The translations under genes were made by a program, and so were the position numbers. The notes under the pieces are model-generated. The model was not told where the DNA came from. It ran no database searches and worked only from the letters and a program-made list of their open reading frames with translations. This document shows positions 1 through 8,384 of a stretch of DNA of 49,934 bases, one piece after another. This stretch comes from Microcaldota archaeon (GTDB lineage: Archaea > Micrarchaeota > Micrarchaeia > Norongarragalinales > JAPLXB01): the NCBI GenBank assembly GCA_026396285.1, contig JAPLXB010000021.1, positions 1 to 49,934 on the forward strand. Reading direction: 5' to 3'. Each line of letters starts with the position of its first letter. Within the stretch, counting starts at the first letter, position 1.

Positions 1-147
1 GTAGTTCATCCCGCAGCTTTTCGCCATGTTGTTGACGAAGGCGCGCAGCCAGATTTGGCAGAAAAAGAAGTCTATGTTCGGGATGTCTTCGGCGAGCATC
101 CACTCGTCGCCGTCGTCCAAGTGCCTGAATCTTACCTGGCCGTTCAT
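1..147 (-). CDS. Partial CDS, N-terminal 49 aa of an unknown protein (MNGQVRFRHLDDGDEWMLAEDIPNIDFFFCQIWLRAFVNNMAKSCGMNY...), runs off left edge
   Basis: Open minus frame from ATG at 147 to the window edge; follows the small membrane-protein genes in the same direction. Confidence 0.5.
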   Translation of the reverse strand, partial: MNGQVRFRHLDDGDEWMLAEDIPNIDFFFCQIWLRAFVNNMAKSCGMNY

Positions 148-234
148 GCAGCGTTTTGGGCGACGCGGTTTAAAACACTTCAGCGGTTCCCGGCGCCCAG
201 CTTGCGCTAGCGGGATGTTTTTTCCGCGCCGCCT

Positions 235-522
235 TCAGTGCCCGATTATTACCGTCCTCTTGGACTCTATGCGCTCCTTCCGGTGGATGTGTATTTGGTA
301 ATAATACGTGGATGCGGCGAGGCACAGGACGCCGAGCGGCGGGACGGAGAATATTGTTCCCACCCCGATTGCCGCGAAAACGATGGCGTACAGGCGGTAC
401 CGTATGTATCCCTTCCACCACGGGAGGTACCTGTCAAGGTATTCCCACCTGTTGGTAACCTTCAGGAATGGCCGCTTCATGTCGGCCATGACCGAGGACA
501 TTTGTATTGTTGTTTCCGCCAT
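235..522 (-). CDS. Small membrane protein, 95 aa, central two-TM hairpin, unknown function
   Basis: ORF with hydrophobic hairpin; RWEYLDRYLPWW motif matches RWDYLVEYIGYW in the 1222-1581 ORF. Confidence 0.7.
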   Translation of the reverse strand: MAETTIQMSSVMADMKRPFLKVTNRWEYLDRYLPWWKGYIRYRLYAIVFAAIGVGTIFSVPPLGVLCLAASTYYYQIHIHRKERIESKRTVIIGH

Positions 523-540
523 TCAAACCACCTTCTGACC

Positions 541-1017
541 TTACGACGTGTAGATGAGCATTTTCCCCTTGTACCATTCCCTTCCCCACGACACGCCGAG
601 TTCCTTCCATGCCCAGTAGTGGCCGGACAGGTAGGCGAACACCGCGGCGACGTAGGGGTGAATGAAATACGTTGCAATCGTCAGGCCAAGGCACACCCAG
701 GCGAGGAAATACGTCTTATACGCCGATGCGATGTTGGCGTCGCGCGTGTCCTCTGTGAGCTGGGCGTTCAGGTACTCATTCCTCGTGAGCAGTTCCGCGT
801 TGTGGACCGGCTTGTCGCCGTGAATCTTGTCCTTCGCGGTCATTGGGACATACACTGGAAGCATGTTTCCCTTGAATTCCGGCTGGGGCGACTGCGTGTT
901 CTCAGGCCGCATGTACTCGGCCGAGAGCGGGTTGACGCCCGGCAATATCCACGAACCGGGCATTTCCGGCTTCGGCTTGCCCTGCATGTGTTGTTTGACG
1001 TCGCTTACGCCGATCAT
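541..1017 (-). CDS. Small membrane protein, 158 aa, soluble N-terminus plus C-terminal two-TM hairpin
   Basis: Part of ORF 541..1215; start taken as MIGVSDVKQ (ATG 1015-1017), which overlaps the upstream stop (ATGA). Confidence 0.65.
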   Translation of the reverse strand: MIGVSDVKQHMQGKPKPEMPGSWILPGVNPLSAEYMRPENTQSPQPEFKGNMLPVYVPMTAKDKIHGDKPVHNAELLTRNEYLNAQLTEDTRDANIASAYKTYFLAWVCLGLTIATYFIHPYVAAVFAYLSGHYWAWKELGVSWGREWYKGKMLIYTS

Positions 1018-1211
1018 TTTACCACCAGTAGCGCGTAGAGTAGCCCGAGGGCGACGAGGAGGAAAACCTGCCCCTGCTTGAGGCCGAAGAGGCCCGCGTA
1101 AAACATGGAGTCCTCGAACGTGTTGCCCTTTCCAGTGACTGGCTTTATCGGGGTGTAGTCCTCGACCAGCGTCATGAACTGCACAATCGGACTCGATTCT
1201 CTTATTGCCAT
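1014..1211 (-). CDS. Small protein, 65 aa, single C-terminal TM
   Basis: ORF MAIRESSPIVQF...; ATGA overlap with the downstream gene. Confidence 0.6.
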   Translation of the reverse strand: MAIRESSPIVQFMTLVEDYTPIKPVTGKGNTFEDSMFYAGLFGLKQGQVFLLVALGLLYALLVVK

Positions 1212-1221
1212 TCATTTCACC

Positions 1222-1581
1222 TTAGTCAACCAGTATCAGCGACCTGTTAGCACCGAATTTCTTCACGATGAAGTCATCCATCCACGACATTGACTTGAAT
1301 TTCGCACCCACCGCTATCATGAGCAGCCCGACAGGGGCCCAGACGTGGAGGGCCCAGATGCCTGCTCCGACGAAAAGGATTGCGTATGCGAGGAACTTTT
1401 TGTTGTCAATCCAGTAGCCAATGTATTCAACGAGGTAGTCCCACCTCTTGGCCTGCCTCATGTTCGGGCTTTGCTTCGGGTCCACTTCGGCGTACGCTGC
1501 GGTTACGGGCGCGCCAGGGTCCACTTTCCTCATGGCCAGTGCCTCGGTCTGGTGTTCAATTTTTACAGTTGGTTGTGCCAT
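1222..1581 (-). CDS. Small membrane protein, 119 aa, two-TM hairpin
   Basis: ORF; paralogous motifs with neighbouring ORFs. Confidence 0.7.
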   Translation of the reverse strand: MAQPTVKIEHQTEALAMRKVDPGAPVTAAYAEVDPKQSPNMRQAKRWDYLVEYIGYWIDNKKFLAYAILFVGAGIWALHVWAPVGLLMIAVGAKFKSMSWMDDFIVKKFGANRSLILVD

Positions 1582-1598
1582 TTTTTACACCGTTTCCC

Positions 1599-1982
1599 TT
1601 AAGTTCCTTCGAGCAGCCACCTGTTCTTGAGCAGCCTGTTGATTATGAAGTCCTTCTTCTTGTATTCGCCGTAGCAGTATCCTGCGCCAAGCGCCGCAGC
1701 GCCGCTGAGCAGCACGTTTACTCCGATGAGCGCGAGCGCGGCGACCCCGAGCCCGAGCGCGGCCCCCTGGGTGAAGCGCCACTGGACCCAGTGATTGATG
1801 TTTTCGTCAAGGAACTTCTGCCTCGTGACGACTTTGACTACTCCAGTGTCCTTTTTGGACGTCGCGTCAACCGGAAGGAACATCGGGGCGTACCTGAACT
1901 GGTTCTGGGCCCCCGCGTCATCCTTTCTCATGCTGGGGGCAATTTCCCTGAGTTCTCCGAGAGTGACTTTTTGGATCGGCAT
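1599..1982 (-). CDS. Small membrane protein, 127 aa, two-TM hairpin
   Basis: ORF; C-terminal DFIINRLLKNRWLLEGT resembles DFIVKKFGANRSLILVD of the next gene. Confidence 0.7.
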   Translation of the reverse strand: MPIQKVTLGELREIAPSMRKDDAGAQNQFRYAPMFLPVDATSKKDTGVVKVVTRQKFLDENINHWVQWRFTQGAALGLGVAALALIGVNVLLSGAAALGAGYCYGEYKKKDFIINRLLKNRWLLEGT

Positions 1983-2010
1983 AACTGCACCGCAGTAATA
2001 CTGTTTCCTG

Positions 2011-2024
2011 AATTTATATACTTA
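2011..2024 (-). promoter_or_regulatory. Archaeal TATA-like promoter for the small membrane-protein run
   Basis: Minus strand AAGTATATAAATT about 30 nt upstream of the ATG at 1982. Confidence 0.5.
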
Positions 2025-2258
2025 TTGGTAGTAACAAATTAGTGGTTTGGGGGCCTGGTTCCTTTCCTTTTCAGGGCTTCAGGACGGCAGGAAAGGCCGC
2101 TTCAAGCGGTTTAAGCCGGTTTTATTGCGCTAAAAGCTATTGAAACGGCTTTAAAACAGGGTTTAAGGCGTTTATTCTGGCAAACGAGCGTCGAACTTCT
2201 AAATCAAAGGGAATTAAAAAAAGGAGGTGAGCCGGCGTCGCGGCCGGCGTCAAAGGGT

Positions 2259-3299
2259 TTATTCCACGTCCGCCAGCCCTGCCGGTGTCACGCGGAACAC
2301 GCATTCCCCGTCAGGAAGGTTGGGCGAGTCGACGAGTTTCGCAATGCGCCTGTCTTCCTTGCTGCGCCTAAGGTAAAGGCGGTAGGTTGACTGGTGGGCG
2401 AGCACGTTCCCCCCGATTGGGGTAGTCGGGTCGCCGAAGAGTATGTCTGGCCTGTCCATGACCTGGTTCGTTACATATACCGCCAGGTTGTACATGTCCG
2501 CGAGCCTCTGGAGGGCATGGAGGTGCTTGTTGAGCTTCTGCTGCCTGTCCGCAAGCGTAGCCCTTCCGACGTAGTCGGAGCGGAACGCCGATGTCAGCGA
2601 ATCCACTATAACCAGCCCGATGTTGTGCTTTTTCACCACTTCGTCCGCCCGGTCAATCAGCAGCATCTGGTGGTCGGAGTTGTATGACCGCGCGATGTGG
2701 ATTTTTTTCAGCACTTCATCCGGATCCAACCCCTTCGCCTGTGCCATCTGTGCGATGCGCTCGGGCCTGAACGTGTTTTCGCTGTCCACGAACAGCACTT
2801 CCCCGCCGAGCCCGCCCTGTTCCCTCGGAAGTTGGGCGTTGACGCACATTTGGAACCCGAGCTGGGTTTTTCCACTCCCGAACTTCCCGAACGCCTCTGT
2901 TATCGCCTGGGTTTCCACACCGCCGCCGATGAGCGCGTCCAACTCCTTTGAACCGGTTGATACTTTGCCAATCTGTATCCGGCGCTCGAGGACGATGTCG
3001 CCTGTTTCGTAACCCATTTCAAGCGCGTCACGCGCCGCGTTTATTATCTTGACTGCAGTCCCTTCGCCGAGTCCCGCGACTTCCTCCAATTCAGAAGGCA
3101 TGGAATAAGCTATTGTTTCAAGGGTGTCGTAGCCGGCGTCCTTGAGTTTCGCGAGCGTGGATTCCCCGACGCCGGGCAGCTGCTCGACTGATGTTATTTT
3201 CTTTTTCTTGGATTCCCGTTCCTTTGCCTCTTCAACGGGCCGTTCAACTACTTCTTCTACCACGGCGTTAGCCGCCGCTGCCTCGCTTTTCTTCGCCAT
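2259..3299 (-). CDS. radA: DNA repair and recombination protein RadA
   Basis: HhH N-terminal domain, Walker [37 protein letters not shown] motif, NQVMDRPD. Confidence 0.97.
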   Translation of the reverse strand: MAKKSEAAAANAVVEEVVERPVEEAKERESKKKKITSVEQLPGVGESTLAKLKDAGYDTLETIAYSMPSELEEVAGLGEGTAVKIINAARDALEMGYETGDIVLERRIQIGKVSTGSKELDALIGGGVETQAITEAFGKFGSGKTQLGFQMCVNAQLPREQGGLGGEVLFVDSENTFRPERIAQMAQAKGLDPDEVLKKIHIARSYNSDHQMLLIDRADEVVKKHNIGLVIVDSLTSAFRSDYVGRATLADRQQKLNKHLHALQRLADMYNLAVYVTNQVMDRPDILFGDPTTPIGGNVLAHQSTYRLYLRRSKEDRRIAKLVDSPNLPDGECVFRVTPAGLADVE

Positions 3300-3412
3300 T
3301 CAAATCACCCCGGCAAAAGCGGCCATTATCAGCCGCATTTTCGCCGCAAGAATTCAAGAAAAACGCTTCTTTTAAACAACGGCCCCGCGCGCTTTCCAGT
3401 GGCTCCCGCCAA

Positions 3413-3790
3413 TCAGCGGATTACTTCCTCGAGTTTGAGCCCGGTTTCAAGGTCGCTTTTCGCCAGCGCAAACGACGCGCCGGTTTCCCTCAAAGCCAGG
3501 AGCGGGAAGAACCTCCACTCCTTCCGCGGGCTTTTCCACGCCACGAACACGGGCACAGCAGTCCGCTTCTCCCACTCGGACATTATCCGATACTTTTGTT
3601 TTTCAATGTACACTGCGTCGCCGTTCCACGCCTTGCACTCTATGGCCATGTTAAGCGTGCTGCTTAGGGCGATCAGGTCCGGGGAAACGCCGTCCGCCCC
3701 GCTTCCTGACGCGCGGACCACGAAAAAGCCCTTTTCTTCAAGCATTTTTTTGAGCTGGCGTTCAAAACGGCTGCCTTTTTCCTTGGACAT
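3413..3790 (-). CDS. hjc: Holliday junction resolvase Hjc
   Basis: MSKEKGSRFERQLKKMLEEKGFFVVRASGSGADGVSPDLIAL...AIECKAW; start ATG 3788-3790 rather than the 4930 ORF start. Confidence 0.9.
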   Translation of the reverse strand: MSKEKGSRFERQLKKMLEEKGFFVVRASGSGADGVSPDLIALSSTLNMAIECKAWNGDAVYIEKQKYRIMSEWEKRTAVPVFVAWKSPRKEWRFFPLLALRETGASFALAKSDLETGLKLEEVIR

Positions 3791-3810
3791 GGAACCATGT
3801 TGGGCGGCGA

Positions 3811-3820
3811 AATATATAAT
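3811..3820 (-). promoter_or_regulatory. TATA box for hjc
   Basis: aatatataat about 25 nt upstream of the hjc ATG; fits leaderless initiation. Confidence 0.45.
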
Positions 3821-3875
3821 CCATTCCTGCGTCTTCTGCCGCAAGGGATTTAAACAGCCTGACCAAATGTTCTTC

Positions 3876-4352
3876 ATGAAGACCGGTGTTACGGTGGGCG
3901 ACTGCATGCAGCAGTCACTGGCCGTGATAAGCGAAGAGGCCTCGCTTGTTGATACTGCCAAGAAAATGAAGGCAAGGAAAGTGGGGTCGCTTCTCGTGGT
4001 TGGAGACAAAAACATTCCGTTCGCGATCATAACCGAGCGAGACCTCGTGTGGAAGGCGCTCGCGAAAAACCGGACGAGCGTCAAGGCGAAGAACATCGCA
4101 AGCAAGCCCCTCATAACCGTGGCACCTGAAGCCGACATAACCGATGCAGCCAAGATGATGAGGGACAAGGACGTGAAGCGCTTGGTTGTCGCGAAGGAAG
4201 GAAAGGTGGTTGGGATAATATCGGAAAAGGACATGGTTCGCATTTCCCCCTCGCTTTTCGACCTCATACTGGAAGAGGAGAAGGCGGGCTGGAAGCCGGA
4301 ATACGTTGCACGCGTGGAGAAGGCGAGGAAAAACCTCGTGCTCCCGCGCTGA
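3876..4352 (+). CDS. Two-CBS-domain protein
   Basis: MKTGVTVGDCMQQSLAVISEEASLVDTAKKM... and a second CBS repeat; ATTTAAAC TATA-like element at 3849-3855. Confidence 0.9.
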   Translation: MKTGVTVGDCMQQSLAVISEEASLVDTAKKMKARKVGSLLVVGDKNIPFAIITERDLVWKALAKNRTSVKAKNIASKPLITVAPEADITDAAKMMRDKDVKRLVVAKEGKVVGIISEKDMVRISPSLFDLILEEEKAGWKPEYVARVEKARKNLVLPR

Positions 4353-4379
4353 CGCTTAACCGAACCCAAGTGGCATCCA

Positions 4380-4769
4380 ATGGATTTGGATGAAAAAGCA
4401 AAGCTGTTTGCAAAAACAATCCGGGGGCTTTCCGGCCGCACCGCGGTCGTGGAAGGCAAGCACGACGTCCGGGCCCTCCAAAAGGCCGGGATAAACGCGC
4501 AAGCGGTGACTGCAACAGGCAAGCCGGAGCGAACCGTTGAAAAAACAGGGGCGAGCGGCCGCGTTTCCCTCCTATTCGACTTCGACGACGAGGGCGAGAG
4601 GAAGACGCGGGTTTTCACAGACCTGTTCAGGAGCGCAGGCGTGGAAGTGGACCTGCTTTCGCGCAGGCGCCTCAGGCAGGCGCTGGGGATAAGGACGTTC
4701 GAGGAGCTCCCGTCAAAAATCCGGGAACTCGAGGAAAAATCAGGAAAACGTTTCAAAAACATTTCATGA
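4380..4769 (+). CDS. Small Toprim-domain protein
   Basis: VVEGKHDVRALQKAGI and LLFDFDDEGERKTR Toprim motifs. Confidence 0.85.
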   Translation: MDLDEKAKLFAKTIRGLSGRTAVVEGKHDVRALQKAGINAQAVTATGKPERTVEKTGASGRVSLLFDFDDEGERKTRVFTDLFRSAGVEVDLLSRRRLRQALGIRTFEELPSKIRELEEKSGKRFKNIS

Positions 4770-4780
4770 AGGTGATCTGA

Positions 4781-6067
4781 ATGGGAAAGACGTACATTGA
4801 CACGGTAAAATACATGATTAAGTCGAGGTTCGAAGTCGACGGAATGATAGAGAAGCCAGACATCGTCGGCGCCGTGTTCGGCCAAACCGAAGGGCTGCTG
4901 GGGGACGAATTGGACCTCCGCGAGCTCCAAAAGAACGGCAGAATCGGGCGGATAGAGGTTGACACGCAGACAAGGGGCGGAAGGACCTATGGGACAATCC
5001 AGGTTCCATCATCGCTTGACATGGTCGAAACCAGCATCTTGGCCGCAGCGCTGGAAGTGGTGGACCGCGTCGGGCCATGCGAGGCAAAACTGCGCGTGGA
5101 CCGGATAGAGGACTCGCGGGCGCTCAAGAGGAAACAGGTGCTTGAACGCGCGAAGAACCTCCTGAAGACAATGCTGATAGAAGAGATTCCTGAAAGCAAG
5201 GAGCTTTCCGAACTCGTGCGCGGCGAAGTAAAAATCGCCGAGATAGAGACCTACGGCGAGGACCGGCTTCCAGCCGGGCCGGAAGTCGCTTCAAGCGACG
5301 CGGTGATAGTCGTCGAGGGAAGGGCGGACGTGATAAACCTGTTGAGGAACGGCATCAAGAACGTGGTCGCAGTCGGCGGCGCCAGCGTCGGGAAAACCGT
5401 CACCGAACTCGGCAGGGAAAAGGAGATAACCGTCTTCCTTGACGGAGACCGCGGAGGCGACATCATCCTAAGGGAACTGATGAACGCCACCGACGTGGAC
5501 TACGTCTCTCGCGCGCCGACAGGCAAAGAAGTGGAGGAACTCACGAGAAAGGAGCTAATCAAGTGCCTCAGGAGCAGGGTGCCGACCGAACAGGCGGAAG
5601 CGGAGCTTGCGAGAGGCGGGGACCGCGGGGCAAGGAGAATGTTCCAAAGGGAACGGCCAGCGTACGACTCTCCGGCCGCGCAAGGTGAACCGCAGGGAAT
5701 GCAGGCACCGTTCGCGCGCCGCGTGCCAAGGCCCATCGAGCCGGCGCCGATGAAGGAAGAGGCGATTGAATCGCCCGAAGAAAAAGCGAAGGCAGAGTCG
5801 CTGCGCGGTGCCCTCAAGGAACTAGAGGGCTCGCTCAAGGCAAGGTTCTTCGACGAGGGAATGAACCCGTTGGGCGAGGCGCCGATACGCGACATCATGG
5901 CCAAGCTCACTGAACTCTCTTCGGCGAACGCGATAGTGCTGGACGGCATCGTTACCCAGCGCCTCATTGACTTGGCAGAGCAAAAAGGGGCAAAGTACAT
6001 CGCGGGCATACGCTCAGGCACCATTGCAAGAAGGCCGGTCGGGCTCAAGATGGTGCTCGCACAGTAG
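4781..6067 (+). CDS. dnaG: Archaeal DnaG (primase-type Toprim protein)
   Basis: MGKTYIDTVKYMIKSRFEVDGMIEKPDIVGAVFGQTEGLLG; VIVVEGRADVINLLRNGIKN; FLDGDRGGDIILREL. Confidence 0.96.
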   Translation: MGKTYIDTVKYMIKSRFEVDGMIEKPDIVGAVFGQTEGLLGDELDLRELQKNGRIGRIEVDTQTRGGRTYGTIQVPSSLDMVETSILAAALEVVDRVGPCEAKLRVDRIEDSRALKRKQVLERAKNLLKTMLIEEIPESKELSELVRGEVKIAEIETYGEDRLPAGPEVASSDAVIVVEGRADVINLLRNGIKNVVAVGGASVGKTVTELGREKEITVFLDGDRGGDIILRELMNATDVDYVSRAPTGKEVEELTRKELIKCLRSRVPTEQAEAELARGGDRGARRMFQRERPAYDSPAAQGEPQGMQAPFARRVPRPIEPAPMKEEAIESPEEKAKAESLRGALKELEGSLKARFFDEGMNPLGEAPIRDIMAKLTELSSANAIVLDGIVTQRLIDLAEQKGAKYIAGIRSGTIARRPVGLKMVLAQ

Positions 6068-6176
6068 ACGTGGCGGAATTTTCTTTTTTCATTTGGGCGG
6101 CTTTTTGGCTGCCCGCCATCTTTTTTACACGCTCTCAAGGATAGCCATAAATATCTTCCCCGGCAATGCGTTTCTC

Positions 6177-7592
6177 ATGGCGTCCACGGCGTCGTTCGCT
6201 TCAATAGCGTCCACCGCAGGCGTGCCGATACCAAAAGACCCGCTTCTCCAGGTCATTGGCCAGAAAAAGGCGCTGGAAACCGCGATGTTCGCCGCCCGCC
6301 AGCGGCGCCACCTACTGCTTGTCGGGCCGCCAGGGACTGGGAAAAGCCTGTTGGCCAAGGCGCTTGCAAAACACCTTCCCAAACCGAGCCAGGAGATTTC
6401 AGTCCTGCATAACCCCGAAAACCCCGAGCGCCCGCTCGCAGAGGTTAGGACCGGGAAAGAAATAAGCGCGGAAAAACGGCGCCTGAAGCGGGTTGAAAAA
6501 ATCCTTGAACCAAAGGAAGTCCCGTTTTTCGTCGCCGAAAAACTCGGCTTCAGGTGCAGGAAATGCGGGGCGCTGGGGAAGGCGGCCGAACAAGCCTGCC
6601 TCGTCTGCGGCGCGCAGAAGTACGGGGAAAACAAGTTCGTCCCGGAACCGTATATCCCGCCAAGGCTAGAACAGACACAAGCCATACGGCAGACCGGCGA
6701 CGGAAAAGAGGAGAAAATCGTTTACGAGCGCGTCGGGGAAAAAATCAAGGCCTTCAACCAGTCCCAGGCGGACGAGGCATCGCTCAAGGCCAAGGCAAGG
6801 AAAGTCATCGTCCCGCTCGAAAGGGACAATTTCGTTGCGGTAGCGGGGGCGTCGGAGACAGAACTGCTGGGCGACGTGCGCCACGACCCCTACGGCGGGC
6901 ATGCCCAGATGGGTGTCCAGCCCTACCAGCGCGTCGTTCCGGGTGCGGTCCACGAGGCCCACGAAGGCGTGCTGTTCATAGACGAGCTGAGCACCCTAGG
7001 CCAACTCCAAAAATACCTGTTGACCGCGATGCAGGACAAGAAATACCCCATAGTCGGAAGGAACCCGCAAAGCGCCGGCGCAAGCGTGCGCGTGGACGGG
7101 GTGCCGTGCAACTTCGTCCTCGTCGCTGCCTCGAACATAAACGACTTGCCCCAGATTTTCCCGCAACTGCGCTCGCGCATCACCGGCGACGGCTACGAAA
7201 TCCTGATGGAAACCACGATGCCCGACACCCCTGAGAACAGGAACCAGTTCATCCAGTTCATTGCCCAGGAAATCACCGTCGACGCGAGGATACCCCACAT
7301 GTCCCTGCCCGCGGTCGAGCGCCTGTTGCGGGAGGCGCGGGAGAAAGCCAGGCAGTTCGACGGCAAAGAGAACGCGCTCACGCTGCGGCTAAGGGAAATA
7401 AGCGGCGTGATTCGCCTCGCCGGCGACGCGGCAAAGAACGAGGGAAGCCAGTTAATCGAGCCGGCGCACGTTGAGCAGGCAATCAGGCGCGGGTCAGTGG
7501 AAGAACAACTGCGCGAGCAATACGGCTCGGTGTGGGGCGCCGGCTACAAGGAATTAAACAGGGAAAAACGGGAGCCAAAGGAAATTACTTGA
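6177..7592 (+). CDS. LonB-like AAA+ ATPase with zinc-ribbon insertion and no S16 protease domain, 471 aa
   Basis: Walker A GPPGTGKS, GVLFIDELSTL, MQDKKYPIVGRNPQSAGASVRVDGVPCNFVLVAASN, LRSRITGDGYEILMETTMPDTPENR; CRKC...CLVC insertion; ORF stops after the AAA lid. Confidence 0.85.
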   Translation: MASTASFASIASTAGVPIPKDPLLQVIGQKKALETAMFAARQRRHLLLVGPPGTGKSLLAKALAKHLPKPSQEISVLHNPENPERPLAEVRTGKEISAEKRRLKRVEKILEPKEVPFFVAEKLGFRCRKCGALGKAAEQACLVCGAQKYGENKFVPEPYIPPRLEQTQAIRQTGDGKEEKIVYERVGEKIKAFNQSQADEASLKAKARKVIVPLERDNFVAVAGASETELLGDVRHDPYGGHAQMGVQPYQRVVPGAVHEAHEGVLFIDELSTLGQLQKYLLTAMQDKKYPIVGRNPQSAGASVRVDGVPCNFVLVAASNINDLPQIFPQLRSRITGDGYEILMETTMPDTPENRNQFIQFIAQEITVDARIPHMSLPAVERLLREAREKARQFDGKENALTLRLREISGVIRLAGDAAKNEGSQLIEPAHVEQAIRRGSVEEQLREQYGSVWGAGYKELNREKREPKEIT

Positions 7593-7674
7593 ACCCGCAG
7601 CACACGGCGCGCTGCGTGGCGCTGTCGCTGGGCGCGTGAAAAACCAGAAGCAGAAACCGGTTTCCGCCTTCCAT

Positions 7675-8091
7675 TCACTTTCTTCCAAACTTTATCTTGC
7701 CAGCCTCGACCGCCCGCTGTATGAGCCTCTTGTGGTGTTCCCTCACCTTCTCCTCATACTCCTCAACCGGGAAGATTATCCTGCCGGACTGGTAAAACAT
7801 CAGGGCGACTACTGCGACGCCGAGCCAGAAAAGGAAGCCCGCGACCGGCCCAAGCATCACTCCCAACAGGTCCTCGTTTGAAAACCCATAGGGCGCCGCG
7901 ATGGCCCAGCCGAACAACTGCGGGACCAGGTCCGGCCTCGCCTGCGCAAAAACGCTCTTCTGGGCAGTGACAAAAATCAAGTAAGCCGCCTCGGCCACTT
8001 TGAGGACTGCCCACAGGACGAGGAAAGCGCCCGCGAGCTTGACAAGATGAACCCTCCTGCTGCCTATCTTGAGCCAAATGACGCGATGCAT
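7675..8091 (-). CDS. Small membrane protein, 138 aa, unknown function
   Basis: Two hydrophobic segments; likely start MHRVIWLKIG (ATG 8089-8091); the upstream part of the ORF overlaps tRNA-Val. Confidence 0.6.
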   Translation of the reverse strand: MHRVIWLKIGSRRVHLVKLAGAFLVLWAVLKVAEAAYLIFVTAQKSVFAQARPDLVPQLFGWAIAAPYGFSNEDLLGVMLGPVAGFLFWLGVAVVALMFYQSGRIIFPVEEYEEKVREHHKRLIQRAVEAGKIKFGRK

Positions 8092-8197
8092 CACTACACC
8101 CCCCACTCCATTAATTAACGGGGTTTTAAATATTGTGTTTAACCAACCGGACGCCGGCGGAGCCGTCGCCGGCATGGTCAACGGGCCCGTAGTCGAG

Positions 8198-8249
8198 GGA
8201 CCTTTTCTTTTGGGAAAAGAAAAGCCCACCAAAAGAAAACGTCCGGCAG
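8198..8249 (+). other. Predicted D-loop intron of tRNA-Val (52 nt)
   Basis: GTCG/CGGC central helix flanked by AGG and AGT bulges; excision restores GTCGAGTGGTTAAGAC. Confidence 0.7.
8200..8240 (+). repeat. Pyrimidine-purine-purine element, copy A (inside the tRNA-Val intron)
   Basis: ACCTTTTCTTTTGGGAAAAGAAAAGCCCACCAAAAGAAAAC. Confidence 0.7.
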
Positions 8250-8311
8250 TGGTTAAGACGTCCCCTTTACGAGGGGAAGATCCGGAGTTCGATTCTCCGC
8301 GGGCCCACTGA

Positions 8312-8356
8312 ACCCTTTTTCTTTTGGAAAGAAAAGCGGTTCACCGGAAAAGAAAC
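8312..8356 (+). repeat. Pyrimidine-purine-purine element, copy B (downstream of tRNA-Val)
   Basis: ACCCTTTTTCTTTTGGAAAGAAAAGCGGTTCACCGGAAAAGAAAC. Confidence 0.65.
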
Positions 8357-8384
8357 AAGAGTGCCAGCCCGGCCGTCTAATCAT

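Larger units (their letters stand above)
8183..8307 (+). tRNA. tRNA-Val (UAC), interrupted in the D-loop
   Basis: Acceptor GGGCCCG/CGGGCCC, anticodon arm TCCCC-TTTACGA-GGGGA, T arm CGGAG-TTCGATT-CTCCG; removing 52 nt gives a 73-nt tRNA. Confidence 0.9.

Noticed and set aside
3413-4930. 505-aa minus-strand ORF
   Set aside because: Only the C-terminal part is Hjc; the N-terminal part is antisense to CBS, toprim and dnaG and looks like GC-rich shadow ORF.
8092-8232. N-terminal extension of the 7675..8232 minus ORF
   Set aside because: Would overlap tRNA-Val antisense; the MHRVIWLKIG start at 8091 is more plausible.
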